From Pseudomonadota bacterium (GTDB lineage Bacteria; Pseudomonadota; Alphaproteobacteria; Acetobacterales; Acetobacteraceae), in NCBI GenBank assembly GCA_021845835.1, contig JAJZVE010000219.1:1-7451 (forward strand): a stretch of 7,451 bases of DNA. The letters run 5' to 3'. The number at the start of each line of letters is the position of its first letter. Positions within the stretch are counted from its first letter, which is position 1. This document shows, in pieces, positions 1 through 6,140 of the stretch. A program made the translations under genes and the position numbers. The notes beneath the pieces are model-generated. The model worked only from the letters and a program-made list of their open reading frames with translations, was not told the DNA's origin and did not search any database.

Positions 1-291
1 GAACAGCGCTGCAAACTCCACCGCCGACAGCTTCATCACCCCGTCCATCACCGGCGGCCAGCGGAACGTCCCCTGTTGCAGCTGCTTCCACACCAGCACC
101 AGCCCGCTGCCATCCCAGAGCAGGATCTTCACCCGGTCGGCGCGTTTGGCACGGAACACGATCACCGCGCCGGAGAACGGCTCCTGGCCCAGCGCCTCGG
201 CCGCCAGCGCCGCCAGGCCGTGCGCGCCCTTGCGGAAATCCACCGGACGGGTTGCCAGCAACACCCGCACGCCGGGGGGAACCGGGATCAT
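1..291 (-). CDS. tnpB: IS66 family accessory protein TnpB (Orf2), 3' end outside window
   Basis: Ninety-seven codons are visible, reading MIPVPPGVRVLLATRPVDFR and onward, and the frame is open to the left edge. Family hallmarks are the N-terminal RVLLATRPVDFRKG block (about residues 8-22), the ADRVKILLWDGSGLVL core (about 51-66) and the QGTFRWP segment. IS66 TnpB is usually about 115 residues, so some 20 residues are missing beyond position 1. TnpB is a small protein of the IS66 transposition machinery whose exact role is poorly defined; the DDE transposase is TnpC. Its ATG overlaps the tnpA stop in ATGA (291-288), implying translational coupling. The ORF is shorter than the window edge allows one to confirm, so integrity of the 3' end is unknown. 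Confidence 0.9.
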   Translation of the reverse strand, partial: MIPVPPGVRVLLATRPVDFRKGAHGLAALAAEALGQEPFSGAVIVFRAKRADRVKILLWDGSGLVLVWKQLQQGTFRWPPVMDGVMKLSAVEFAALF

Positions 292-749
292 GCCGCCGAG
301 GCGCGCACCGCGCGCAGCACCGCCGTCAGCAACGCGCCGTCCGTCCCCGGGGCCACCCGCACCACCGCCCCGGCAAGCGTCACTTCAACGGCGGGCGCAG
401 CGGACGCTACGGGCGGCGTCCTGGGCGGCACGTGCATCGCCGGCGTCGGCGGACTTGTCTCGGTCACCAACGGTCGTGGGGCCGCAGCGACGATCGGCAC
501 GAACGCCGGCCCGGCCGGCTTCGTCGGCGGCGCCAGACCCCCGGCCTGCGCGGCGCGCCGCCAGCCGAAGACCTGCTGCGGGCAAACCTGCCAGCGGCGG
601 GCGATCGCGCGCACCACTGCACCTGGCACCAGCGTCTCGGCGACAATCCGAGCCTTCTCCGCCTCCGACCAGCGCCGCCGCCGGGCCGGACCCGTCAGCA
701 GCTCGATCCGCCGGAACTCACCCTTCGCGTCGTCGATAACGTCATCCAT
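288..749 (-). CDS. tnpA: IS66 family transposase accessory protein TnpA (Orf1)
   Basis: This 153-residue protein matches IS66 TnpA in plan. An N-terminal helix-turn-helix region (about residues 22-66) contains RRRRWSEAEKARIVAETL and the VCPQQVFGWRR recognition part. A Pro/Ala-rich spacer follows, then the C-terminal VEVTLAGAVVRVAPGTD block typical of the family. It probably binds the element ends. The start is the ATG at 749; no other in-frame ATG or GTG lies close upstream and the Shine-Dalgarno sequence is weak. It overlaps tnpB by 4 bases (ATGA). The length is within the usual range and no lesion is seen. Confidence 0.88.
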   Translation of the reverse strand: MDDVIDDAKGEFRRIELLTGPARRRRWSEAEKARIVAETLVPGAVVRAIARRWQVCPQQVFGWRRAAQAGGLAPPTKPAGPAFVPIVAAAPRPLVTETSPPTPAMHVPPRTPPVASAAPAVEVTLAGAVVRVAPGTDGALLTAVLRAVRASAA

Positions 750-804
750 AACGATAGCTCGAACACTCCAGACCCAGGACGTCCAAGCACATCCGTCCGT
801 CCCA

Positions 805-834
805 GCGGAAGAAGGGCCGCGGAGCTGCGCTTAC
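805..834 (-). repeat. IS66 terminal inverted repeat (tnpA-side end)
   Basis: Reading the minus strand from 834, the sequence begins GTAAGCGCAG, the conserved start of IS66-family ends. The partner repeat lies beyond the left edge, so the inner limit given here is approximate. Confidence 0.7.
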
Positions 835-884
835 TGCTGATCCTAACGGTACTCGTACGAGCACCGCAAAGGACAGGGACGGAT

Positions 885-983
885 TTGACGACGGTGGAGA
901 TCATCGCCGGGGGTAAACGGTAGCGCCGCTGGCGGATCGAGAAGCAGCTGTGCATCGTCGCCGAGCTTGACGCAACTTCCGCA
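885..983 (+). pseudogene. Remnant of a second IS66-type tnpA N-terminus
   Basis: In the plus frame starting with TTG at 885, the translation reads VEIIAGGKR, then a TAG stop at 921-923, then RRWRIEKQLCIVAELDAT. This is the N-terminal block of IS66-type TnpA (compare RRRRWSEAEKARIVAET in the neighbouring intact copy), followed by unrelated sequence. It lies opposite in orientation to the IS66 element at 1-834 and is clearly a different copy, since the residues differ. The scrap is cut off by the IS3 insertion at 1000. About 50 bp upstream (835-884) may be the leader of the same dead element; it includes the perfect 10-bp palindrome CTCGTACGAG at 852-861. No function is expected. Confidence 0.6.
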
Positions 984-999
984 GTTTGGGCAAAAAGCC

Positions 1000-1026
1000 T
1001 GAACCGCCCCGGGTTCGCCGGAGGCT
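1000..1026 (+). repeat. IS3 element terminal inverted repeat, left (orfB side)
   Basis: Begins TGAACCGCCCCGGGTTCGCC and ends in GGAGGCT. It matches the other end at 25 of 27 positions; the differences are C/T at 1016 and C/T at 1018. Confidence 0.9.
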
Positions 1027-1038
1027 GTTTGGTTTGAG

Positions 1039-1943
1039 TCACGCTGCCATGGCTGGCTGTTCGAGCATAGCGTAGTACCGGTCTTCGGCTTCAGCTGGCG
1101 GGATGTTGCCGATGGGTTCCAGCAGCCTGCGATGGTTGAACCAGTCGACCCATTCGAGCGTGGCGATTTCGACGGCCTCAAAAGACTGCCATGGCCCGCG
1201 CCGATGGATGCCCTCGGCCTTGTAGAGGCCGTTGATGGTCTCGGCGAGTGCGTTGTCATAGCTGTCGCCGACGCTGCCGACGGACGGCTCGATGCCGGCT
1301 TCTGCCAGGCGCTCAGTGTACTTGATCGACACGTATTGGCTTGCCCTGTCGCTGTGGTGCACCAGCCCGGCGTGTTGGATCGGCTGCCGTTCATGCGGAG
1401 CCTGCTCGAGAGCATCGAGCACGAAGCTCGTGTGCGCCGTCCGTGAGGCGCGCCAGCTGACGATGCGCCTGGCATAGGTATCGATGACGAAGGCGACGTA
1501 GACGAACCCCGCCCAGGTGGCGACGTAGGTGAAATCCGAAACCCACAGCGCATTCGGTCGTGGTGCCTGGAACCGGCGATGGACGTGGTCCAGCGGGCAT
1601 GGCGCCGCCTTGTCGCTGATCGTGGTCTTCACCGGCTTGCCGTGGATAACGCCCTGTAAACCCATGGTTTGCATCAGGTGCTCCACAGTGCAGAGGGCGA
1701 CGTCCTGGCCTTCGCGTTTCAACTGCCGCCAAACTTTCCGCACGCCATAGACCTCGAAGTTCTCCTCGAACACGCGCGCGATCTGCGGCATCAGGCTGGC
1801 ATCGCGCTTCGCCCGTGCCGGCAGAAGCGCCGGATCAACCCGCCTGCGGCCTGGGCGTGGTAGGTCGATGGGGCGATCGGCAGCACCTTGCAGATCGGCT
1901 CGACTCCATATGCCCCGCGGTGATCGTCGATGAACGCGATCAT
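1039..1943 (-). pseudogene. IS3-family transposase OrfB (integrase catalytic domain), internal frameshift
   Basis: OrfB starts at the ATG at 1943, which overlaps the orfA stop (ATGA, 1943-1940), and reads [20 protein letters not shown] and on to STYHAQA. In that frame it stops at 1791. The family sequence continues in the -1 frame (DPALLPARAKRDASL) to the stop at 1039, so a single-base deletion, or equivalent, lies near 1835-1850, perhaps in the AGGCGGG run. The rest is intact: an HTH_21-like region (ENFEVYGVRKVWRQLKREG) and then the rve integrase core. The catalytic residues are D in VSDFTYV (codon 1536-1534), D in HHSDRASQ (1350-1348) and E in NALAETINGLYK (1242-1240), spaced DD(35)E. The HHSD motif is followed by RA rather than the usual RG or KG. 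A sequencing error is an alternative to a true mutation. Confidence 0.85.
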
Positions 1944-2269
1944 GGCTTGTGTCGGCGGTCGAGCTCCGCCTGGGCAAAATACGCCGATGCCTTGCGCAGG
2001 ATCTCATTGGCCTGCCGAAGTTCCCGGTTCTCTCGCTCCAGAGCCTTCAGCCGCGCCGCCATCTCCGTCGTGACCCCAGGCGCACGCCCATTGTCGCGCT
2101 CCGCCTTCTTGAGCCATTCGTTGAGCGTCTGCCCCGTGCAGCCGATCTTGGCCGCGATGGAGACGATCGCCGCCCAACGTGACCAATGCTCGCGCTCGTG
2201 ATCCAGCACCATCCGCGCCGCACGATCACGCACCTCGGGAGAAAACTTGTTCGCCGTCTTGCTTGTCAT
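1940..2269 (-). CDS. IS3-family transposase OrfA (HTH_Tnp_1)
   Basis: This 109-residue DNA-binding subunit has an N-terminal helix-turn-helix ([18 protein letters not shown] to [14 protein letters not shown], about residues 8-58). A leucine-zipper segment follows ([19 protein letters not shown], about 71-89), then the [14 protein letters not shown] tail. It closely resembles OrfA of IS629-type elements of the IS51 subgroup. It recognises the terminal repeats and multimerises with OrfAB. The start is the ATG at 2269 with a good Shine-Dalgarno (AAGGTGGAG, 2280-2272). It sits 12 bp after the stop of the glycosyltransferase gene on the same strand, so operon read-through could transcribe it. The stop overlaps the orfB start by ATGA. 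Confidence 0.9.
   Translation of the reverse strand: MTSKTANKFSPEVRDRAARMVLDHEREHWSRWAAIVSIAAKIGCTGQTLNEWLKKAERDNGRAPGVTTEMAARLKALERENRELRQANEILRKASAYFAQAELDRRHKP
1975..1979 (-). promoter_or_regulatory. Candidate -1 programmed frameshift site TTTTG
   Basis: Inside orfA the codons TAT TTT GCC contain TTTTG, the slip sequence I recall for IS629. A -1 slip here enters the frame of the orfB ATG at 1943 with no intervening stop, so an OrfAB fusion could be produced. In this copy the fusion would still hit the later orfB frame break. Confidence 0.5.
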
Positions 2270-2281
2270 CGCTCCACCTTC

Positions 2282-4477
2282 TCAGGAGTTGGAGCCTCCG
2301 ACAAACCCGGGGCGGTTCAGGGGAGGCGCCTCGTGCACGCCGTCGAACAGTGTCTCTAACGCTGCGGTATAGCTGGCTATCATCCGGTCCAGGCTCAACT
2401 CCCGCTCGGCGAACTGCCGCGCCGCCGTGCGCATCCGCCCGTGCAGCGGGGGAGCCGCCTGCAAGCGCGCGATTGCCCGCGCGAAACCGGCCACGTCGCC
2501 GGGCCGGCAGAGGAATCCCGTCTCCCCGTCCCGCACCAGTTCGGGAAGTCCGCCAACCGCGGACGCGATCACCGGGATCCCCATCGCCAGCGCCTCCAGA
2601 ACCGCTGTCGGCCTGCCATCAAGTTCCGACGGCACCACCAGCACATCGTAGCAGGCGAGGCAGTCGCGCACGTCCGGCACCATACCGAGAAAATGCACCC
2701 GGCCGGCCGGCCATAACCCAGTGACAGCGCGATGCACTTGGCGTTCCATCGGTCCTGCCCCGGTGATAACGAAGCGCATGCTCTTGGTGCTAGCGAGCCG
2801 ACGAGCTATTTCGAGGAACGTCAGCGGAGCTTTCTCATGCGCCAGACGGCCGGAAAACCCCACTACAAAGCATCCCGAATCTATCCCCAGACTTTCGGCC
2901 ATCCGTCGCGAACGCAGTGCCGGGGTGTAGTAATCGAGGTCGATTCCGCTCGGAATCATGCAGATACGTTCAGCGGCCTCACCGTGCGACAACAGCCAGC
3001 GGCGTACTTCCTCGTTTTCCACCAGGGTCAGGTCGATTAGGCGGGCGTGTCGGCGGTTGCAAGCCGTGTGACCGATCGTGTTGAAGAGAAGATCCACCAC
3101 CCGGAGTGACGGAAAGCGCGCTCGAAGCCGCGCCAGTGCCTCATAGAACACCGTGCTGCCGACGATCCACAGCACGTCACACCGCTTGGCCGCGATCACG
3201 TAGTCGATGAAATCGTCCCATTCGTGTTGCGCCAGGAAACGCGGTAGGTGATAGATCTCGTCCGTCGCTGGTTCGAACCAGGCAGTAGTGTCGCCATGTT
3301 CCGGTCCCGCTTGCACGGTGGTCACCACGATCAGACGGTAGCCGGCTGTCCGCAGATTCTTCAGTATCTCGCTCAACAACCGCTCCGCCCCACCCAGCAC
3401 TAGGAACGGCATGGCGAGCACGACGGTCCGACCGTGCGTCCCAGCGGTGCCACGAACAAGCAGGTTGCGTGGCCCCTCCGCCGCACGCAGCCGCAGACTG
3501 GCGCGGTCGCGCGACCGCGCCAGCGCTTCCTCGGTGATCCGGTCGCCCTCAGCCTCCCGCAGCAGCCCTCTCTGCACGCTGCTTGGGAGCTTGCCTAGGG
3601 TGCCGCTGAGACTTCCTTGCGAGTGTGCACGGTACAAAAATAAATGTTCGCCGCAAATGTTGCGGAACCGCGCGCCAAGGCTAGCCAGACGAATCCAGAA
3701 ACGCCAGTCCTCGTGCAGTTGCACTTCGCCGGGGACCGAGTCCTGGTAGCCACCCGCCTCCTCCCATAGTACTCGACGGAAGACTGCGCAGGTGGTGACA
3801 TGGTTGCCCAACTGCAGCAGGGCAGAAAGGTCGGGCGCCGGGAGTACCCCGTAGGTTTCCTCAACTGCGCCGAATCTGCGGACAGACGTGGAAACCACGT
3901 CGTAGCCGCTCTGCTCCAGCAGGAAGACCGCCTTTTCCAGATATGTCGGACGCAGTTTGTCATCGGCGTCCAGGCAACAGATATAGCGGCCCTTCGCATG
4001 TCGGATACCAAAGTTGCGGTTGTCCCCCGCACGGTGCGGTTCATCACGGAACAGGACCGTGGTGCGTGACCGGTGCAGCGCGCGTAACACCGAGGGCGTG
4101 ATGCCATCGGTCGAACCGCCCTCGACCACGATGATCTCGAGGTCGTGCAGAGTCTGTGCCAGTACCGAGTCCACTGCCTCAGCGACGAAGGCGCCGTAGT
4201 TGAAGCAGGGGATCACCACGCTCACCAGCGGACGATCGGCCGGCCAGGCGTCCTCGGCATGGGGTTCGGCCGGTGGCACTCCCGCCGCCAGGTTCGTGGG
4301 CACCGCGGCTTCGCGGTCCTGCTGGTGATAGGAAATGTAGATCATCAGCTGAGCGAGCAGGGCCTTCAACCCGTGTTGGCGCGCCACCTCGTGCGCCCGG
4401 AGCAGCCGTTTGCGATCCATCGTTCGCCACAACACCCACGCGGGTTGCAGTAGGGCGGAGAATCGCCGAGGGGGCAT
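2282..4477 (-). CDS. Two-domain glycosyltransferase (GT2-GT4 fusion) with IS-derived C-terminal tail
   Basis: The 731-residue protein carries two glycosyltransferase modules. The first (about residues 82-290) is a GT-A fold, family GT2: [13 protein letters not shown] start, D-x-D-type CLDADD (D170-D173) for metal/nucleotide binding, and HEDW (255-258) with the likely catalytic acid/base. The second (about 350-715) is a GT-B fold, family GT4: [12 protein letters not shown] (361-372), [15 protein letters not shown] with R544 and K549 for donor phosphates, and DGRPTAVLE (D620 to E628, an E-x7-E-like motif with Asp first). No membrane segment or signal peptide is evident, so it is probably cytosolic and acts on a lipid-linked or other glycan. 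The start ATG at 4477 has AGGAG (4491-4487) 9 bases upstream; the gene lies 17 bp after the reductase. Residues 721-731 ([11 protein letters not shown]) and the stop come from the IS3 end, replacing the native terminus. The GT4 fold appears complete, so activity is likely kept. Confidence 0.9.
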   Translation of the reverse strand: MPPRRFSALLQPAWVLWRTMDRKRLLRAHEVARQHGLKALLAQLMIYISYHQQDREAAVPTNLAAGVPPAEPHAEDAWPADRPLVSVVIPCFNYGAFVAEAVDSVLAQTLHDLEIIVVEGGSTDGITPSVLRALHRSRTTVLFRDEPHRAGDNRNFGIRHAKGRYICCLDADDKLRPTYLEKAVFLLEQSGYDVVSTSVRRFGAVEETYGVLPAPDLSALLQLGNHVTTCAVFRRVLWEEAGGYQDSVPGEVQLHEDWRFWIRLASLGARFRNICGEHLFLYRAHSQGSLSGTLGKLPSSVQRGLLREAEGDRITEEALARSRDRASLRLRAAEGPRNLLVRGTAGTHGRTVVLAMPFLVLGGAERLLSEILKNLRTAGYRLIVVTTVQAGPEHGDTTAWFEPATDEIYHLPRFLAQHEWDDFIDYVIAAKRCDVLWIVGSTVFYEALARLRARFPSLRVVDLLFNTIGHTACNRRHARLIDLTLVENEEVRRWLLSHGEAAERICMIPSGIDLDYYTPALRSRRMAESLGIDSGCFVVGFSGRLAHEKAPLTFLEIARRLASTKSMRFVITGAGPMERQVHRAVTGLWPAGRVHFLGMVPDVRDCLACYDVLVVPSELDGRPTAVLEALAMGIPVIASAVGGLPELVRDGETGFLCRPGDVAGFARAIARLQAAPPLHGRMRTAARQFAERELSLDRMIASYTAALETLFDGVHEAPPLNRPGFVGGSNS
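2293..2319 (-). repeat. IS3 element terminal inverted repeat, right (orfA side)
   Basis: The minus strand begins TGAACCGCCCCGGGTTTGTC and ends in GGAGGCT. It is also coding: it supplies codons for most of the C-terminal tail of the glycosyltransferase that reads into it. Confidence 0.9.
3498..3523. repeat. Perfect 26-bp palindrome within the glycosyltransferase interdomain linker
   Basis: Two 13-base arms, CTGGCGCGGTCGC and its exact reverse complement, meet with no spacer at 3510/3511. On the minus strand it encodes residues 319-327 (LARSRDRAS), between the GT2 and GT4 modules. It does not extend further in either direction. It could be a cruciform/hairpin in the mRNA, a protein-binding site, or a by-product of Arg-rich GC-rich coding. 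Confidence 0.75.
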
Positions 4478-4494
4478 AGCCCGGTGCTCCTGGC

Positions 4495-5394
4495 TCAGCC
4501 GCGCAGCAGGTCTGGCAGCAGCACAGAGAAGTTCGGCGGCCGGACCGTCAGGCCGGCAGCGCGCAATCGGGTGGTGTCGCCGCGCAGGACCCGCATTTCA
4601 CCGAGACGCTGCCGCGCCGGAACCACCGTGATCGCCATTGGCCGGCCAGCAAGGCGGATCATTTCCTCCACCAAAGGCCGGAGTCGCACGGGGGCGCCAG
4701 AGCAGATGTTGATAACTTGGCCAAAGTTTGCGGGGTTGGCCGCCAGCGCCACGACCAACAGCGCCGCGTCGTTCACGTCTATAAAGTCGCGCGCCACATC
4801 CAGATCACCGACCTCCAGCTTCGGACCGGCCGCGCGGATCTGCGCCGCGAAGCTTGCCAGCGCGAGCCGCGGCGGCATGCCCGATCCCACCGGATTGAAC
4901 AGCCGCGCAACCAGCACCTTCAACCCCGCCCGCGCCCAGGCCATGCCCAGTTGCGTTTGGGCGCATTTAGCGACGCCGTGATGGGTCAGCGGCACACAGG
5001 GCTGATCCTCAGTCACCGGCTGGCGGTCTTCGGGAACGAAGCCGTATTCAGCTGCCGATCCGATCAGCACCACGGCCGGGCTTGGAGTTCTGGCCACAGC
5101 TACGTCCAGCAGCCGTGCAGCAAGCAACAGGTTCGTCTCGTATAATGCTGCCACCGACGTTGCCCAGGCGGAGCCGGCGAGGTGGAACACGACATCCGGC
5201 GCGGTGGAGGCCAGTGCCGCAGCGAGGGCGTCGGTGGTCCAGGGCCCGGGACCAAGCACGATCGTTCCCGGCGGCACAGGGGTCGGAGCGGCACGTACGG
5301 CGCGGGTCACAGTCCAGCCCTCGGTTTCCAGCCGGGCCACCACGCGCCGGCCGAGGAACCCGTTGGCGCCTGTGACCAAGGCACGACGCAGCAT
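4495..5394 (-). CDS. Extended SDR family NAD(P)-dependent sugar-nucleotide reductase/epimerase
   Basis: This 299-residue extended short-chain dehydrogenase/reductase has a Rossmann fold with TGANGFLG (residues 8-15) for NAD(P), HLAGSAWATSV (71-81), IGSAAEYG (111-118, with S113 as the active-site Ser/Thr) and ARLFNPVGSGMPP. RDFIDVNDAA is the substrate-side motif shared with GDP-4-keto-6-deoxymannose reductases and related epimerases. The Y-x3-K active site reads THHGVAK: Lys143 is present but the Tyr position is His139 (CAC, one transition from TAC). I chose the ATG at 5394 because TGANGFLG then sits at the normal distance from the N-terminus and because it overlaps the preceding stop by one base (TGATG), favouring coupled translation; a start at 5514 would add 40 residues inside the upstream gene. 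By context it acts after the dehydratase, for example by reducing the 4-keto group. The substrate is unknown. Confidence 0.82.
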   Translation of the reverse strand: MLRRALVTGANGFLGRRVVARLETEGWTVTRAVRAAPTPVPPGTIVLGPGPWTTDALAAALASTAPDVVFHLAGSAWATSVAALYETNLLLAARLLDVAVARTPSPAVVLIGSAAEYGFVPEDRQPVTEDQPCVPLTHHGVAKCAQTQLGMAWARAGLKVLVARLFNPVGSGMPPRLALASFAAQIRAAGPKLEVGDLDVARDFIDVNDAALLVVALAANPANFGQVINICSGAPVRLRPLVEEMIRLAGRPMAITVVPARQRLGEMRVLRGDTTRLRAAGLTVRPPNFSVLLPDLLRG

Positions 5395-6122
5395 CACGGG
5401 GAGCTGCCGAGGCGGGGCAGGAACCGCTCCGAATCTTGTTCGAACATCTGCTGGGCGACCGCAAAATCCTCTGGTCGGCCGATGTCGAGCCAGACGCATT
5501 TCTGCCGATGACACAGCACCGTCCGCCCGGCCCGCATCATCGCCACCATGAGCTGCGGCATATCCAGCGGCTCGTTCGGGCGGACGAAGGGGCGCACCGC
5601 TGCCGCACGTAGAACATAAAGACCCATACTAACCAATTGCCGTTGGCTCGGCTTTTCCCGGTAGCCGACCATGTGCATGTCCGCGTCTACGTCGATGAGG
5701 CCGAACTCCACCTTCACCTCCCGCTCGAACACGCCGATCGTCGCATCTACTCCGGCAGCGCGATGCGCTCCGATCATGCGGCCCATGTCTAGCGTGGTGA
5801 GCAGATCGCCGTTCGCCAGCACGAAGTCCTCGCCCAGACGGTCTAGCACCGCGCCCATCGGTCCGGCGGTGCCGAGCGGACGATCCTCCCCGCTGTATTC
5901 GATGGTCAGGCCGAAGCGTCCGCCGTCGCCGAAGAATGCCTCAATCAGATGGCGCATATGGTTAACCGCGAGGACCGCGTGATCGACTCCCGCATGAACC
6001 AGCTGACGCAGCAACAGTTCGAGCACCGGCATCTCGCCAAGCGGCATCAATGGCTTGGGTAGGGCCGCGGAGAACGGATAGAGTCGGGATCCCTTGCCGC
6101 CGGCCAAGATGATGGCTTTCAC
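5394..6122 (-). CDS. Sugar-1-phosphate nucleotidyltransferase (NTP_transferase family)
   Basis: The 242-residue protein condenses a sugar-1-phosphate with an NTP to give NDP-sugar and pyrophosphate. The signature LAGGKGSRLYPFSAALPKPL (residues 6-25) binds the nucleotide and includes the catalytic Arg and Lys. Other motifs are GTAGPMG (84-90), NGDLL with metal-binding D106, YREKPS (154-159) and WLDIGRPED (211-219, second metal Asp D213). It is a single-domain enzyme with no hexapeptide-repeat or CBS domain, similar to the short RmlA/mannose-1-phosphate guanylyltransferase-like class. The nucleotide (GDP, dTDP, CDP or UDP) cannot be told from these motifs. It starts with GTG at 6122, preceded by GGGAGAGG (6136-6129) at suitable spacing, 18 bp after the dehydratase. 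Its stop overlaps the next start (TGATG). Confidence 0.88.
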   Translation of the reverse strand: MKAIILAGGKGSRLYPFSAALPKPLMPLGEMPVLELLLRQLVHAGVDHAVLAVNHMRHLIEAFFGDGGRFGLTIEYSGEDRPLGTAGPMGAVLDRLGEDFVLANGDLLTTLDMGRMIGAHRAAGVDATIGVFEREVKVEFGLIDVDADMHMVGYREKPSQRQLVSMGLYVLRAAAVRPFVRPNEPLDMPQLMVAMMRAGRTVLCHRQKCVWLDIGRPEDFAVAQQMFEQDSERFLPRLGSSP

Positions 6123-6140
6123 TGTGCGCCTCTCCCGAGG

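Larger units (their letters stand above)
1..834 (-). mobile_element. IS66-family element, 5' part (tnpA plus start of tnpB)
   Basis: The minus strand carries the standard IS66 gene order, tnpA then tnpB with an ATGA overlap; tnpC would lie beyond the left edge. The outer end is recognisable because the minus strand reads GTAAGCGCAGCTCCGCGGCC inward from 834, and GTAAGCG is the usual IS66-family terminus. The first tnpA codon lies 85 bp inside that end. The 8 bases just outside (TGCTGATC, 835-842) are the expected target duplication, but the second copy is out of view. The family assignment is secure from both proteins; whether the element is complete and active cannot be judged here. Confidence 0.85.
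1000..2319 (-). mobile_element. IS3-family element, IS51/IS629-like subgroup, complete ends
   Basis: The element is 1320 bp long with 27-bp terminal inverted repeats that match at 25 positions, each starting TGAACCGCCCCGGG, the same terminus as IS629. It contains overlapping orfA and orfB on the minus strand. The flanking bases are GCC on the left (997-999) and GGG on the right (2320-2322), so the 3-bp target duplication normal for this family is absent. This suggests a rearrangement or adjacent deletion after insertion. OrfB is broken by an internal frameshift, so autonomous movement is doubtful. The right end fuses into the 3' end of the glycosyltransferase gene. Confidence 0.92.

Noticed and set aside
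76..923. Long plus-strand open frames (254, 197 and 223 codons) across the IS66 region
   Set aside because: They lie opposite tnpA/tnpB and have low-complexity Ala/Arg/Pro composition typical of antisense GC-rich shadows. Only the last few codons before 923, the IS66 tnpA scrap, have recognisable content.
843..1553. Minus-strand 236-codon open frame
   Set aside because: It overlaps the catalytic core of OrfB in another frame and is Ser/Arg-rich; the DDE residues are read in the other frame.
1835..1850. Internal orfB frame change as a programmed frameshift
   Set aside because: The family's programmed shift lies at the orfA/orfB junction, and I see no slippery heptamer here; a one-base indel is simpler.
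2282..2320. Terminator after the glycosyltransferase gene
   Set aside because: The sequence after the stop is the IS inverted repeat and orfA leader, with no hairpin plus T-run on the minus strand.
995..2324. IS3 boundaries two bases wider (CCTGAACC) to rescue a target duplication
   Set aside because: With ends at 998 and 2321 the flanks are AAG and GGA, which still do not match.
5395..5514. Upstream extension of the second SDR to a start at 5514
   Set aside because: The 40 added residues lie inside the nucleotidyltransferase gene, are not SDR-like, and would displace the Gly-rich motif from its N-terminal position; the TGATG start at 5394 explains the junction.
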